Source: Solanum dulcamara (lineage: Eukaryota; Streptophyta; Magnoliopsida; Solanales; Solanaceae). Taken from it: a stretch of DNA of 64,000 nt. Below are positions 23,650-35,190 of the stretch, piece by piece. Within the stretch, counting starts at the first letter, position 1, and each line of letters opens with the position of its first letter. The position numbers and the translations under genes were made by a program. The notes below the pieces were generated by a model. The model searched no databases. It was not told where the DNA came from and was given only the letters and a program-made list of their open reading frames with translations. Where the stretch lies: contig NC_077243.1 of assembly GCF_947179165.1 (NCBI RefSeq), forward strand, positions 32,440,001-32,504,000, in the 5' to 3' direction.

Positions 23650-25260
23650 AAAATAACTTAAAACCTGCCAATATCACGTCATGTTACAAGATAAATGAAC
23701 AAAATGAGATAGATGGTGATGATTTCGAGGATTATGATGAATAGGCTATGATACTTGAACACCTTGCCGAGGTATTGAAACAATTTGAGGAGAAATACAA
23801 GACAAATCAAGAGAAAACTGAGGCTGTGAATTTGGGAGATGATGAGTGTATCAAGAAACTAGAATCAGTGTCCATCTAATAAAATATGAGAGGAAGGAAC
23901 TTATCAATTTTCTTAGAGAGTATATCGAAATATATTTTCTTGGTCTTGTGATGATGTGTCAAATTTTAGTATAGACATCGTGTCTCATAAATTGCTGATC
24001 AATTCGAATTGCATTCTAGTAAAACAAAAGACTTGAAAATTCAAGACAGATTTGAGTTTGAGTATCAAAGAAGAGTTTACCAAGAAAATTCAATCCAGAG
24101 TTGTGGAAGTGACACAGTATCCGACTTAGTTAGCCAACATTGTTCCGGTCCCTAAGAAGGTGGAAGTGACACAGTATCCGACTTAGTTAGCCAACATTGT
24201 TCCGGTCCCTAAGAAGGATGGCAAGATTAGAATCTATGTTGATTATAGAGATCTAAACAAAGCTAGCCTAAAGATAACTTTCCATTGCCAAATATCCACA
24301 TTCTCATTGATAATTATGCCAAGCATAAGATGCAGTCATTCATGGATTGCTATGCGGGTTATCACCAAATTCTAATGGATGAAGAAGATGCAGAAAAAAT
24401 AGCCTTCATCACTCTGTGGGGTGTGTATCATTATCGAGTAATGCCATTTGGTCTCAAGAATGCTGAGGCCACTTATATGAGATCCATGACGACCATTTTC
24501 ATGATATGATTCATAAGGAAATTGAAGTGTATGTGGATGATGTCATTATCAAATCCCGCTAGAGTGAGGATAATTTGACTTACTTGAAAATGTTCTTTGA
24601 TCATTTGCATAAATACCTTGAAATTAAATCCCACTAAATGTGCTTTTAGAGTGCCAGCCGGCAAGTTATTAGGGTTTATAGTCAGTAGAAGGGGTATCGA
24701 GCTTGATCCCACTAAAATCAAGGCGATTCAAGAATTACCTCCACCAAAGACCAAGAAGGAAGTGATGAGCTTCTTGGGAAGATTGAACTATATCAGTCGA
24801 TTCATAGCTCAGTCCACATTGATTTTTGAGCCTATCTTTAAGCTACTGAAAAAAGATGTATTAACGAAATGGACCGAAGAGTGTCAGAAAACTTTTGATG
24901 CTATCAAAAGTTATTTGTCTAATCCACCAGTGTTAGTTTCTCTGAGAAAAGGAATTCTGTTGTTGTTATATTTGTCTATCTCGGATAACGCATTTGGATG
25001 TGTGCTAGGTCAACATGATGAGACTAGAAAGAAGGAGCGATCAATCTACTACTTAAGCAAGAATTTTACTCCATACGAGGCTCGTTATACTCTTTTGGAG
25101 AAAACTTGTTGTGTACTAGATTGCTCAAAAGTTGAGGCATTACTTGTCTTCGTATACTACATATCTCATTTCCAAGATGGATCCATTGAAATATATCTTT
25201 CAGAAGGCGATGTCGACTGGGAAGTTAGCAAAATGGAAAATGCTTTTAAATGAGTTTGAT
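23650..25260 (+). pseudogene. Ogre reverse transcriptase and first RNase H, broken
   Basis: This enzyme copies the element RNA into DNA. Visible motifs: VPVPKKDGKIRIYVDYRDLN (about 24208-24260, Y where C is usual), SFMDCYAGYHQILM (24339-24380), YHYRVMPFGLKNAEATY (24429-24476), the active site EVYVDDVIIKSR (about 24524-24560), then the connection and thumb (KCAFRVPAGKLLGFIVSRRG, 24630-24690) and RNase H (SDNAFGCVLGQHDE, about 24984-25023). A one-base loss near 24503 shifts the frame just before YVDD, the frame shifts back near 24597, and there is another shift around 25130. A 57-bp tandem duplication lies at its N-terminal part (24104-24217). Confidence 0.88.
24104..24217 (+). repeat. 57-bp tandem duplication at the start of RT
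   Basis: Two identical 57-base copies (24104-24160 and 24161-24217), each starting tggaagtgacac and ending taagaagg. The period is 19 codons, so the frame is kept, but each copy carries the same in-frame TAG. Confidence 0.95.
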
Positions 25261-25950
25261 ATTGTGTACGTAATCCAGAAGGCGATAAAAGCACAAGACT
25301 TAGCTGATCATCTCGCAGAAAATCTAGTAGACGAAGAGTATAAACCGCTCAAAACTTATTTTCTTGATGAAGATGTATTATTTGTAGGAGAAGATATCTC
25401 CGAGGTATACCCTGTTTGGAGGGTATTTTTTGATGGGGCGGCGAATCATGAAGGATGTGGTATTGGAGTAATCCTAATATCAAAATCTAGCCAACATTAT
25501 CCTATAGCAGCCAAACTCCGATTTTGTTGCACGAACAATATGGCTGAGTATGAAGCATGCATCATGGGTCTAAGGATGGATATCGATAAGGAAATTCTAG
25601 AGTTCCTGGTAATCAGAGATACATATTTACTAATTCATCAAGTTTAGGGGGAATGGGTCATGAAGAATTCAAAGATTGCACCGTACGTAAAGTTAGTGCA
25701 AAGGTTGTGTAAAAGGTTTTGCAAGATCAAGTTTAGGCATACCCCAAGGTTGCAGAATGAATTTGCTGACGCTCTTGCTACTATCTCTTCAATGATCAAA
25801 CATCCAGATACAAGTTACATTTACCCTGTAGAGATATATTTGAAAGAACAACCCGCTCACTATTCATATATCAAAGCAGAACCAGATAGAAGGCCTTGGT
25901 ATTTTGACATAAAGAAGTATCTAGAAACGGAACTTATCCAGATAATGTGA
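25261..25950 (+). pseudogene. Ogre second (archaeal-type) RNase H, broken
   Basis: A second RNase H domain between the first one and integrase is the mark of the Tat clade. Acidic-site segments are visible: VFFDGAANHEGCGIGVILIS (about 25424-25483), NNMAEYEACIMGL (25538-25576), DTYLLIHQV (about 25617-25644) and NEFADALATISSMI (about 25758-25799). A TAG at 25645 interrupts it. It lies in the same frame as the end of the previous segment and reads towards integrase. Confidence 0.82.
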
Positions 25951-27143
25951 CTTTCAATCAGAAGAAAGCAATACATAGAATGGCTAATAATTTCTTTCCA
26001 AGTGGAGACACCCTTTATAGGAGAACTTCAGATATGGGACTTCTCAGATGTGTCGATGCCAGTGAAGCTATGAAGCTTCTCGAATAAATTCATGCGGGAG
26101 TTTGTGGAACTCATATGAATGAGCTTACCTTGGAAAAGAAGATCCTTCGATCCGACTACATTTGGATGACTATGGAGCATGATTGTTGTAAGAATGTGCA
26201 AAAATGTCATCAATGTCAAGTGCACAGTGATTTGATTCGAGTACCTCCTCACGAACTCAATATTATGAGTTCTCCTAGGCCATTTGTAGGTTGGGATGTG
26301 GATATCATTGGTCCAATAGAGCCATCCGCCTCTAATGGACATAGGTTCATTTTAGTTGCCATTGATTACTTAACCAAATGGGTGGAAGCAGCCTCGTATA
26401 AATCAGTTACAAAGAAGGTAGTAGCAGACTTCGTCCGTAACAATTTGATATGTAGATTTGGAATACCAGATTCCATCATTACCGATAATGGAGATAATCT
26501 CAATAGTCATTTGATGAAAGAGAAATGTGAGCAATTCAAGATTAATCACCAAAACTAAACTGCATATCGTCCTCAAATGAATGGAGCTGTAGAAATAGCC
26601 AACAAGAACATCAAAAAGATCTTGAGGAAAATGATTGACAATCACAGAGGTTGGCATGAGATGTTGCCATATGCTTTGTTAGGATACCGAACGACTGTCA
26701 GAACATCAATTGGAGCAACCCCATACTGCTAGTGTATGGGACAGAGGCCGCAATCCCCGCCGAAGTGGAAATACCTTTGTTGAGAATCATTCAAGAAGCA
26801 GAATTGAGAAATGCCAATTGGGTTCATAATCGAATTGAACATTTGGCTTTGATTTATGAAAAGAGAATGACCAATCGTTTGCCATGGTCAACTGTATCAA
26901 CAAATAATAACTCATGCTTTTAACAAGCGAGTCAGACCAAGAACATTTAAAGTTGGTCAGTTGGTTCTCAAATGCATTTTTCCACATCAAGATGAGTATA
27001 AAGGAAAGTTCGCGCCAAATTGGCAAGGACCTTACATGGTTCGCAAAATGTTGTCTGGAGGTGACTTAATATTGTCTGAAATGGATGGCCAAGAGTGGCT
27101 GAAGCCAATCAACTCAGATGTCGTCAAGAGATACTATGTTTGA
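25951..27143 (+). pseudogene. Ogre integrase, broken
   Basis: Integrase inserts the DNA copy into the genome. The zinc-binding part has HAGVCGTHMNEL (about 26091-26126) and KCHQC (about 26204-26218). The catalytic core has WDVDIIGP (about 26294-26317), ITDNGDNLN (about 26478-26504) and, after a stop at about 26556, NGAVEIANKNIKK (about 26581-26619), supplying D, D and E. The C-terminal part continues in shifted frames (LVYGTEAAIPAEVE, and KGKFAPNWQGPYMVRKML at about 27001-27054) and ends at TGA 27141. Interruptions near 26085, 26556, 26730 and 26900 make it inactive. Confidence 0.88.
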
Positions 27144-27228
27144 AGGTTCAATGTTTTTGTAATTATATCATTTGCTTGTAATCGTTTCTATGCTTGTTTG
27201 TTTCAAATTAACCCTCCTATTTTGTAAT

Positions 27229-27500
27229 GAACTACGTCTGACCTGAATTCTCAAAATGAGATACGTAGGTGGCCTATGTCGGCTTCGATCACCCCTTTAT
27301 CTATTTTCAATATTCCTTTTTGATGTTTGAACTAAGTTTGAACTGAATTCTCAAGAATGAGATACGTAGGAGGCCTATGTCGACCTCGGTCATTTTTTCT
27401 ATTAAAATTTCTCATTTCTCATTTATCTCCCGAGAGGGGAACTACGTTTGACCTGATTCTTGCCTCAATGGGATACGTAGGTGCCACAACGGTTTGATCA
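27229..27500 (+). repeat. Three copies of a roughly 100-bp spaced repeat after Ogre pol
   Basis: A segment close to gaactacgtttgacctgaat, then a gagatacgtaggnggcctatgt-like part, starts at 27229, 27329 and about 27439. A fourth, diverged copy lies near 30665, just ahead of the polypurine tract. It is non-coding, in the 3' untranslated region. Confidence 0.75.
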
Positions 27501-27534
27501 TATCTCCCGTAAGTTCTCTATTTATAATAGAAAC

Positions 27535-27725
27535 TGAGACAGAATTTTTGAGAGGGACTCAAAAATTTCAAAGAAGATCTTTCTATAGAAGAAGTCAAGA
27601 CTAAGGTGCATCAGAAAAAGTAACTGGGACAGAATTTTTGATAGGATCTCAAAAATTCTACAAATCTCTTATTGGTAGACATCTAACTGGGACAGAAAAT
27701 TTGAGGATGACCTCAAAAATTTTAT
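27535..27725 (+). repeat. Three hairpin-forming repeats in the Ogre 3' region
   Basis: Units starting aactgggacagaattt recur at about 27530, 27622 and 27687. Each contains ttttgag followed after a few bases by ctcaaaaatt, a short inverted repeat. The role is unknown. Confidence 0.7.
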
Positions 27726-28086
27726 CCAATATCAACAGAAAGTTTTACTCAACTTCAAAGTTCAAGGCTAGCTTCAAATGATCCCCAACATTGTTAGAAG
27801 TTCAATGTCAACTTCAATAATCTCCAGCACCATCAGAGTTCAGAGTCAACTACAAAACGTTCTGGCTATATCAGGACTTCCAGGTTTGAACCCTCAAAGA
27901 TCCTCAAAATTTTGTGAACAAGCTATCAAACATACTCAAAGCTTCGAATCAAGGACATTCATTTAAGCTATGCGTGATATGACATCTGGCAGTGACCCTT
28001 TCCAAATTGCTTTTCAAAAACTCATCTTTCTTAAAGATTTTAATACATCAAACATTTTGCATGAATATATTTTAGTCTTATATCTA

Positions 28087-28474
28087 GAGCCCATTTGGAT
28101 GGGCTTAAAAAAGTAACTTTTATGTATGAAGTGCTTTTAGAATTTTGAAGTGCTGAAAGTTATTTTTATAGATAAGCAGTTGAGTGTTTGGATAAAAGTG
28201 CTTAAATGAGGAAAATAATGTGAATTTTAGGGTTAAAAGAATAAAAAAGGTAGTTTGAGAATTTAGTTAAAATATAAGGGATATAAAAGTAATTTCTATG
28301 GTAAAAAAAATAACTTTAAGCACTTAAAAAAAAAGGTTAAGAATCCTAATTTTTCATTTTTGACTGACTTTAAGAACTTTATGGCTTAAAGTTAGCATTA
28401 GACAAACACATCCAAAAGCTAAAAATGGACTTTAAGTTGGTTTTGACCAACTTAAAGCCCATCCAAACGGGCTC
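28087..28474. mobile_element. MITE with terminal inverted repeats in the Ogre 3' region
   Basis: The left end gagcccatttggatgggctt and the inverse of the right end, gagcccgtttggatgggctt, agree at 19 of 20 bases. It is 388 bp long with no coding capacity. The flanking target duplication is not clear (cta versus ata), so the superfamily is unsettled; hAT or PIF/Harbinger are possible. Confidence 0.82.
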
Positions 28475-29165
28475 ATACTGAGAAGTGGGGAATCAGAGCA
28501 AGCAATCAAAAATAGCAAGTCAAGGAGCAAACAAACGAAGAATTCAACACAGATTAATTCATTCAAAACTAACAAATTTTCTGTGGATGCAGCTTTATAA
28601 AGGATCACCATATCTCTCCCTTTATCAAGTACAAAGAAGTCAAAAGAACAAAGAGTTTTTCAAAAGTGATAAGTTTTGTCATCAGAATTCATCAGACGAA
28701 AAGAAGACATTCAAAATACGAGGAACAATGCCTCGTTCAAATTTCCAGCAAACCATGAGCCACAATAAATATAGAGTGTTCAAAATGAGCATGATATTCA
28801 CACACTAATGTCAAAGTGATCAGACACTTTGTAAATATTTTCAAGAATTTTCCTTAAAGATTTTTTGCTCAGTCTGTCTATTACTTGTTTCCTTTTGAGT
28901 ACTGGAACACGTGAAAGAGATACTTTCTAGGCATGCAAGCGTCTATAATGACATCAAATTGTATTCTCCGATGTCAAAGACGTCTAAGGGGCATACATAA
29001 GTCGCATCAAATACTAAAGAAGGTTTGAAGTGCAACTAGCCAATACATCCGATATCATGCCAAAAATCGATCAAATATCAACATCTGAAGGATATCGATC
29101 ATCATCTTATCAATGAAGCATCACCACCCTGTCAATAGGACATCGTCATTATTACGCATTCTAAT

Positions 29166-29648
29166 TGCCAAGAGGGCCATTCATATTATATTATTCATAT
29201 TATATTACCGAAAGTGGTAATATCATTGCCAAGAGGACCATTCATATTATATTATTCATATTGTATTACTGGAAGTGGTAATATCATTGCCAAGAGGGCC
29301 ATTCATATTATACCATTCATATTATATTACCGAAAGTGGTAATATCCTTGCCAAGAGGGCCATTCATATTACACCATTCATATTATATTACCGAAAGTGG
29401 TAATATCCTTGCCAAGAGGGTCATTCATATTATATTATTTATATTATATTACCGGAAGTGGTAATATCATTGCCAAGAAGGCCATTCATATTATATTATT
29501 CATATTATATTACCGGAAGTGGTAATATCATTTCTAAGAGGGTCATTCATATTATATTATTTATATTATATTACTAGAAGTGGTAATATCATTTTCAAGA
29601 GGGTCATTCATATTATACCATTTATATTATATTACCGAAAGTGGTAAT
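29166..29648. repeat. 61-bp minisatellite, eight units
   Basis: Copies beginning tgccaagagggcc start at 29166, 29227, 29288, 29349, 29410, 29471, 29532 and 29593, so the period is exactly 61. Each contains ttcatattatatta and gaaagtggtaatatc. It lies in the Ogre 3' untranslated region. Confidence 0.95.
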
Positions 29649-29690
29649 TGCCAAGAGGTCCATTTATATTACCGGAAGTGGTAATATCAT

Positions 29691-29840
29691 TGCCGAGAGG
29701 GCCATCGTTTATCATATTATTGTCGAGAGAGCCATCATTTATCATATCATTGCCGAGAGGGCCATCATTTATCATATCATTGCCAAGAGGGCCATTATTT
29801 ATCATATCATTGCCGAGAGGGCCATTACCATATTTCATCA
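29691..29840. repeat. 30-bp minisatellite, five units
   Basis: Copies of tgccgagagggccatcattt plus ten bases start at 29691, 29721, 29751, 29781 and 29811. The unit shares its first part with the 61-bp array just upstream and looks like a shortened derivative. A 30-base period keeps frames open on both strands, which explains the spurious ORFs here. Confidence 0.94.
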
Positions 29841-30844
29841 TATCAACTCATCATTATATTGCATCATATCAACTCATTGCATATTACATCAAAATCAAAA
29901 CAATTTGTAGTCGAGGAATATGTCATAAATCACATCAACTTAGAAAATATATTTTGTTTGCTCTACATCAAAACCGGAGGAGGTTGACATGCCGACATAG
30001 TAACAACGTTACCCTTTTCTTTGAGTTATATGTTTTCTACTAATAAGTTTTATCTTAGTCTTTGTCGAGAGCATCTAAGAGGATGAATTCTCAATTAAAC
30101 TACAGGTGCGGATGACATCAAAAGGAATGCAACACAACGTAGAACTTTTCTCAGTAGCAAATCGGCTACACTAGTTGAAGAAAAAACTTCCACCACAGTC
30201 AAACCACACCCCTACCAGAAGACATGTGGTATCTCTTTGAGTTTGTTGGCTTCAATTTTGCTCTGAAAAAGTTCAACTTTTCTCCGAAAGCAATTTCTCA
30301 ATCTGAGTGACAATAAACCAAGAGCTTTGGAAATTATGTTCGCGTAAGTTCTTAATTATGGGTGTGAATCTAGCCACTTTCATGGCTAAGAGGTTGCAAG
30401 TCTCTTTTTCATACTCGATTCATTTGTCACTCCTCACAACCGAAGGTTATTTTAGCATAAGAGATTTCCTTTTCAACCGACTTAGTCGAACTACAAGTAC
30501 TCTGATTCCTAAGTTTAAGGATATGTAGGCAGGCTCGATATTGAAAACTCGACTGTACTCTAACAAAATCTCTCATCTCATTCTCGAGCATTTTGATTTC
30601 TCCATAATTCGACTCCGTGATAGCTTTTGAATTCTTTCAAATTCGTGCGCTAAATCAAGCTTATTGAACTACGAGTGGCCTGAATTCTCAAGTAACCTAA
30701 GATATGTAGGAAACTCAATACCAGATTTCGGTCATAACTTTCTAAAGTCCGTACCAAACCTCTTTTCAGAAGAGGAAGATGTGGTCGGTCAAAATTCGAT
30801 TTGTCAATTTTCTTTGACCAGGATCTCTTTCATTGATCCTATTC

Positions 30845-30859
30845 AAAGAAAGGGACAGT
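30845..30859 (+). other. Ogre polypurine tract
   Basis: AAAGAAAGGGACAGT sits immediately before the 3' LTR start TGTTGACACC. It is the expected primer for plus-strand DNA synthesis. Confidence 0.75.
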
Positions 30860-33282
30860 TGTTGACACCCAATTTTGACCAACGCATAACTACTTTTTGG
30901 ATTACTATCCTAATAAATTGGCATTTTTAAAAATTATTTCTTTATTAAATAAATAAATTTATATTTAGCTTTACCCAATAAATCATATATTTTGACATTC
31001 GTAATTTATAATATTTTTTATATTTATTAATACTACTACTATTATCTTTATTATTTTTATTTTTTAAATAACGAGCTTCATACGTTCGAATATTTTTACA
31101 TGTCTATTTAGTATATATTATATATGTGTGTATTTTCTTTATATAAAAAATATTACTTAACTTAGTTTATTTTATAATTTACTTATTCATATTAATATAT
31201 ACATATTACATATCTATTTTAATATGTCTTGTATACATGTGCATATGAAGTTATTACTTAATTAAGTTTGTTATATATTTTGGTTAACTATATTAATTAT
31301 ACATCTATTTAGTACGTATTATATACATATGTATGTTATATATACATATATACATATATTTACATAGTATATACATAAGTAGTTACTTTATGGATAAAAT
31401 ATTACTATTTGATAAAATTTATGATTTTACTTATTCAACATATATATTATAGTTATTATTTAGATAAGTAATCTATTTAATTTTTCTCCATTTTATTTTT
31501 AAGTGTAGTCTTCGTTATCCAATTTGTTAAAATTCTAGCCAAGTAAGATTCAAATTCATCTCAATTGTAGCCTATTTGAACCAAATGTGGTTAGTTTTAA
31601 ATCTTATTTAAAAAAAGATTTAATCACATCCACCCATTTTATCTCCATCAAATACAAAGATTCAATCCCAACCACTCATCAAAATTGATCAACGATCCAG
31701 ATCAAAAGACCATTTCTTTTCAATTTTAATCCCTAAAGACCCCAAACCCCTAAAAAAAGGAAAGGATTTTTTCATCTTCTCCAAAAATAGAGAACCGCTG
31801 CCTCTCTCTATACCATCATTTTTCTTCTCTCTTCCTCCAATGCCGGCGAAGAACCGATGAGAACAACCGTAACTCCCTCCTCTCCTTCTCCGTCTCCACC
31901 TCTTTCTACCGATCTCCCACTCCCTTGAGCCGCACACCTCTCTCTCACACTTTTCTCGCCGCCGGCGAGATGCCCCTCTTCTTCTCTCCCCCTCGCCGAC
32001 AGCCTAGACCATCCTCTCCGGCAAAGCTTCGTTGGAGAGACGAGCATCTAACCGTGGAGACAAGCAACCATCGCTGCTCTCTCTTTTCTCTCTCCTTCCT
32101 CCGGGGAAATCCCACTATGGAAACGAACAAAGGACAACCACCGCTCCCACATCTCCAACAGCAAACCACTGATAGCAGCCCACAGTTCCTCCATCAGCGA
32201 TGACGTCGAACACCACTATGGGCAGATCTTAATTGGCTAGAAGCTTCGAGATTTGGTTTGTTGAAGACGGATCTTAACAGATCCGTCCGGGTTCGTTTCT
32301 TCAAGTTTGATTGCCATCTCATCTGTTAGTTTTGAACATATTTTTAATTTGCCTATGGTTATGATTCAAAGATTCTTATGTGCTTTACTAATTGTTTAGC
32401 TTCTCATATGTGAAAAAATCTTAACATTGCAAAGTCTATGATATGGTTGCATCCTATTAAATTCAAATCATTTGATTGTTAATGTTCATTACGTCATTTG
32501 TATGTGATGTGAGTTTGTGTTTAAATTGCTTGTTCATCAATTTCATACTCACTGAATCTCAAAGACTTTGGATTTGTGATAACTTGTCCAATCTATCATG
32601 CCTATTTATCGCTGATTATAAATTTGAGTTGTATGTTTATGTGTTGGTTTATGTCTTTAAGAATCCAGATTATCATATATGTTTTCTTCAATAAGTGGAA
32701 AATCATATCTAGGCTTTAATTTTGTTAAAATATGTACTGTATTGTATAACTTTATGAGTTTCAAATTATTATGGCTTTTAATGTTTGAATTTGAGAATTT
32801 GTAGTAAGTTGTGTGGAGCTATTTATTTTGTTTATTCCCCTTTGTTAATATTGAATTTGTCCTCTGCTTAGATTGTAGATTGATATTTCCTTTGCCTTGA
32901 TTTATTTTGAAATAGCCAGTTTGAAATATTAACATTTTCATCAGTGTGAATATGATTTGTTGATAGAATTGATAATTCTTGACTTAACTTGATGGATCTA
33001 GATTTGATAATTGTAGTTTTAATTTATTTTCCTCTAATTAGTTTCTTGTACAATTAGTGATGGTGGATCCCTCTAGGCATAACTTTTGACTTTTGAAACA
33101 TCTTTTTGAATAAATTTGGGATCAAATCTAAAAAGAAGATGTGGTTTGATTTTGTGGACAGGATTTTGAAAACTTGGCCATCTCCTTTGAAATGTATTAT
33201 GACTTATTTGGTTGAGGTTTGAATTAAAATTGGCCAGTTGTCTTTGTTGAATTTACTGTCTTTTATTGCCCATTAATTTATC

Positions 33283-33289
33283 TATATAA
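33283..33289 (+). promoter_or_regulatory. TATA box of the Ogre 3' LTR
   Basis: TATATAA in the same context as 15105-15111. If active it could drive readthrough transcription to the right, toward the MITE remnant and DNA beyond 36.4 kb. Confidence 0.5.
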
Positions 33290-34139
33290 GAGGGAGGAGA
33301 CAGACACAAAGAAGGACAGAAAGACGGACACAGAGGAAATTAAAAACACAGAGAGTAGTGAAAGAAAAGAAAAATATATATTTTACTTTACACCCAAAAT
33401 GAAAACAAAAGAAAAGATTTCTTGCATACTTTAATATTCTAGTTCTAGTGTTTAGCATTGGGGTTCAGATTTCTATTTACTTATTCTTCTTAACTAAAGT
33501 ATCCAGGTTAGTTTCAACTTTTCTTTATATGTTGGTTTATTATTTTTAAAATAGTTTTGCCTTGTTTGTTTGTTCTGTTGAAATATAATTATAATCATGA
33601 TATATCCATATATTATTCGTATACCACTCGTATCTTCTTCATAGTTTAGCAAGATTTGAACTTCAAAGTTCGAGACGCGAAGAGTTCGCTTGAGTCGGAG
33701 AAGGTACTACTTCATTTTTATGTCTTTGTTTATTCATATTATTTTTTATTTACTTTTTATTTAAGTTGTAATAAATTTGTAAATACTATATAATAAAATT
33801 ACTTGGGGAACTACTTAAGAGGGGGGAGGGATTTATGTGTTACAAGGTTTATTATCCGCACTTACTTATTAGATTTGTTGTTAAAATAGTTGTCTATCTA
33901 TATCATCTTAAGCATGTTAGGCTAATTAATTAACCATCAACATGCGCTTAAAAGTATTTGAATCTGGATTTTGCTTAAATATCCGTAATTATTTCAATAT
34001 GTTTGTATGTATTTAATTTAGACTTCTTTGAACATCTGCGTAATATAGATTTAACAAATTAGTTTGTCTTAGTGAAGTTAAACTGTCATAATGTTATAAA
34101 ATACTTGTTCAAGGATCAATTTTTTATTACAATTTGTCT

Positions 34140-35190
34140 TTTAGATATCATATCTATAGGCCTCTACTGATTAATTTTTAGCACACAAATTTATATAACT
34201 ACCAGGTCAATAGGATCGAATAGATAAATTTCTATATTAATTCTTATTGAAATCATATTACAGTTTCTAATTGAGCTAGATGTCATAATAATAAATAATT
34301 TTTAGCATGTAAGCTTACGTAGCTATCATGTTCAAGATTTAATAAAATATCGCTTCTATGCTATAGCAATCATGCCTATAGGAACTATATAATAATCCCA
34401 ACAAGTTAAATATTTGGTATCATATCTATAAACCTTATTAATAATTTCAGCATGTTATTCGGTTGTAACGAATACTTTTACGATGTTATTTTTTTTACAT
34501 AGAAATCATGTATGTAGATTTTGTGTAATAATTTTAACATACCATTTTGTATAGACATCATGTCCATAGGATTTACAATTTTAATATATCATGTCTATAT
34601 TTTTTAATTAATAATTTTAACATGCTAATCATTTAGAAATCACGTGAATAGGATTTTATGTTAAATATCATATAGCGAATCATGTTTATAGGATTTAACG
34701 AATATTTAAGTATTTATAGTGTTATGGGCCTTATTGAATATTTTTTTAAAACTTTTTATATGTATGTAATGAATATTGACAAAATATTATTAGGTAGTTT
34801 CAATATGAAATAATTCCTAGTTTGAAAGCATGCCATTGGGGTATAGAAATTGTAAGTAGGTTTTAATAAATATTTTGGTATGTCATAACGAGATCATGTC
34901 TATAGGATTAAAAGATTTCTCTTTGATATTTTACTTAGAAATCATGCCAACAGAATTTTAATAATTATTTATCATATTATTCTTATATCGAAATCGTGTC
35001 TATAGAATTTTAATAAATGTTTATAATGATATTATGTATAGAAACCATGTCTATAAGTTTCTAACAAATATTTATTGTATTATTCAATTTTGAAGTCATG
35101 TCTACATTTTGATAAATTTTCACTTCATTTAGAAATCATATCTATGGTATTTTAATAAATCTTCAGCATGTTATTATCATGTAATAGGAT
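34140..35190. repeat. Degenerate tandem array in the Ogre 3' LTR
   Basis: Same aatcatgtctataggatttt-like motif as at 15960-16740, with about four extra units between 34905 and 35185. The 5' LTR has a single junction here, consistent with unequal exchange or deletion between units. Confidence 0.65.

Noticed and set aside
29166..29840. Regular direct repeats that could recall a CRISPR array
   Set aside because: Units are tandem without unique spacers, and this is a plant retrotransposon; it is a minisatellite.
29632..30043. Open frames on both strands with repeating ten-residue units
   Set aside because: These follow directly from the 30-bp tandem array, whose period is a multiple of three. 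There is no start context or family.
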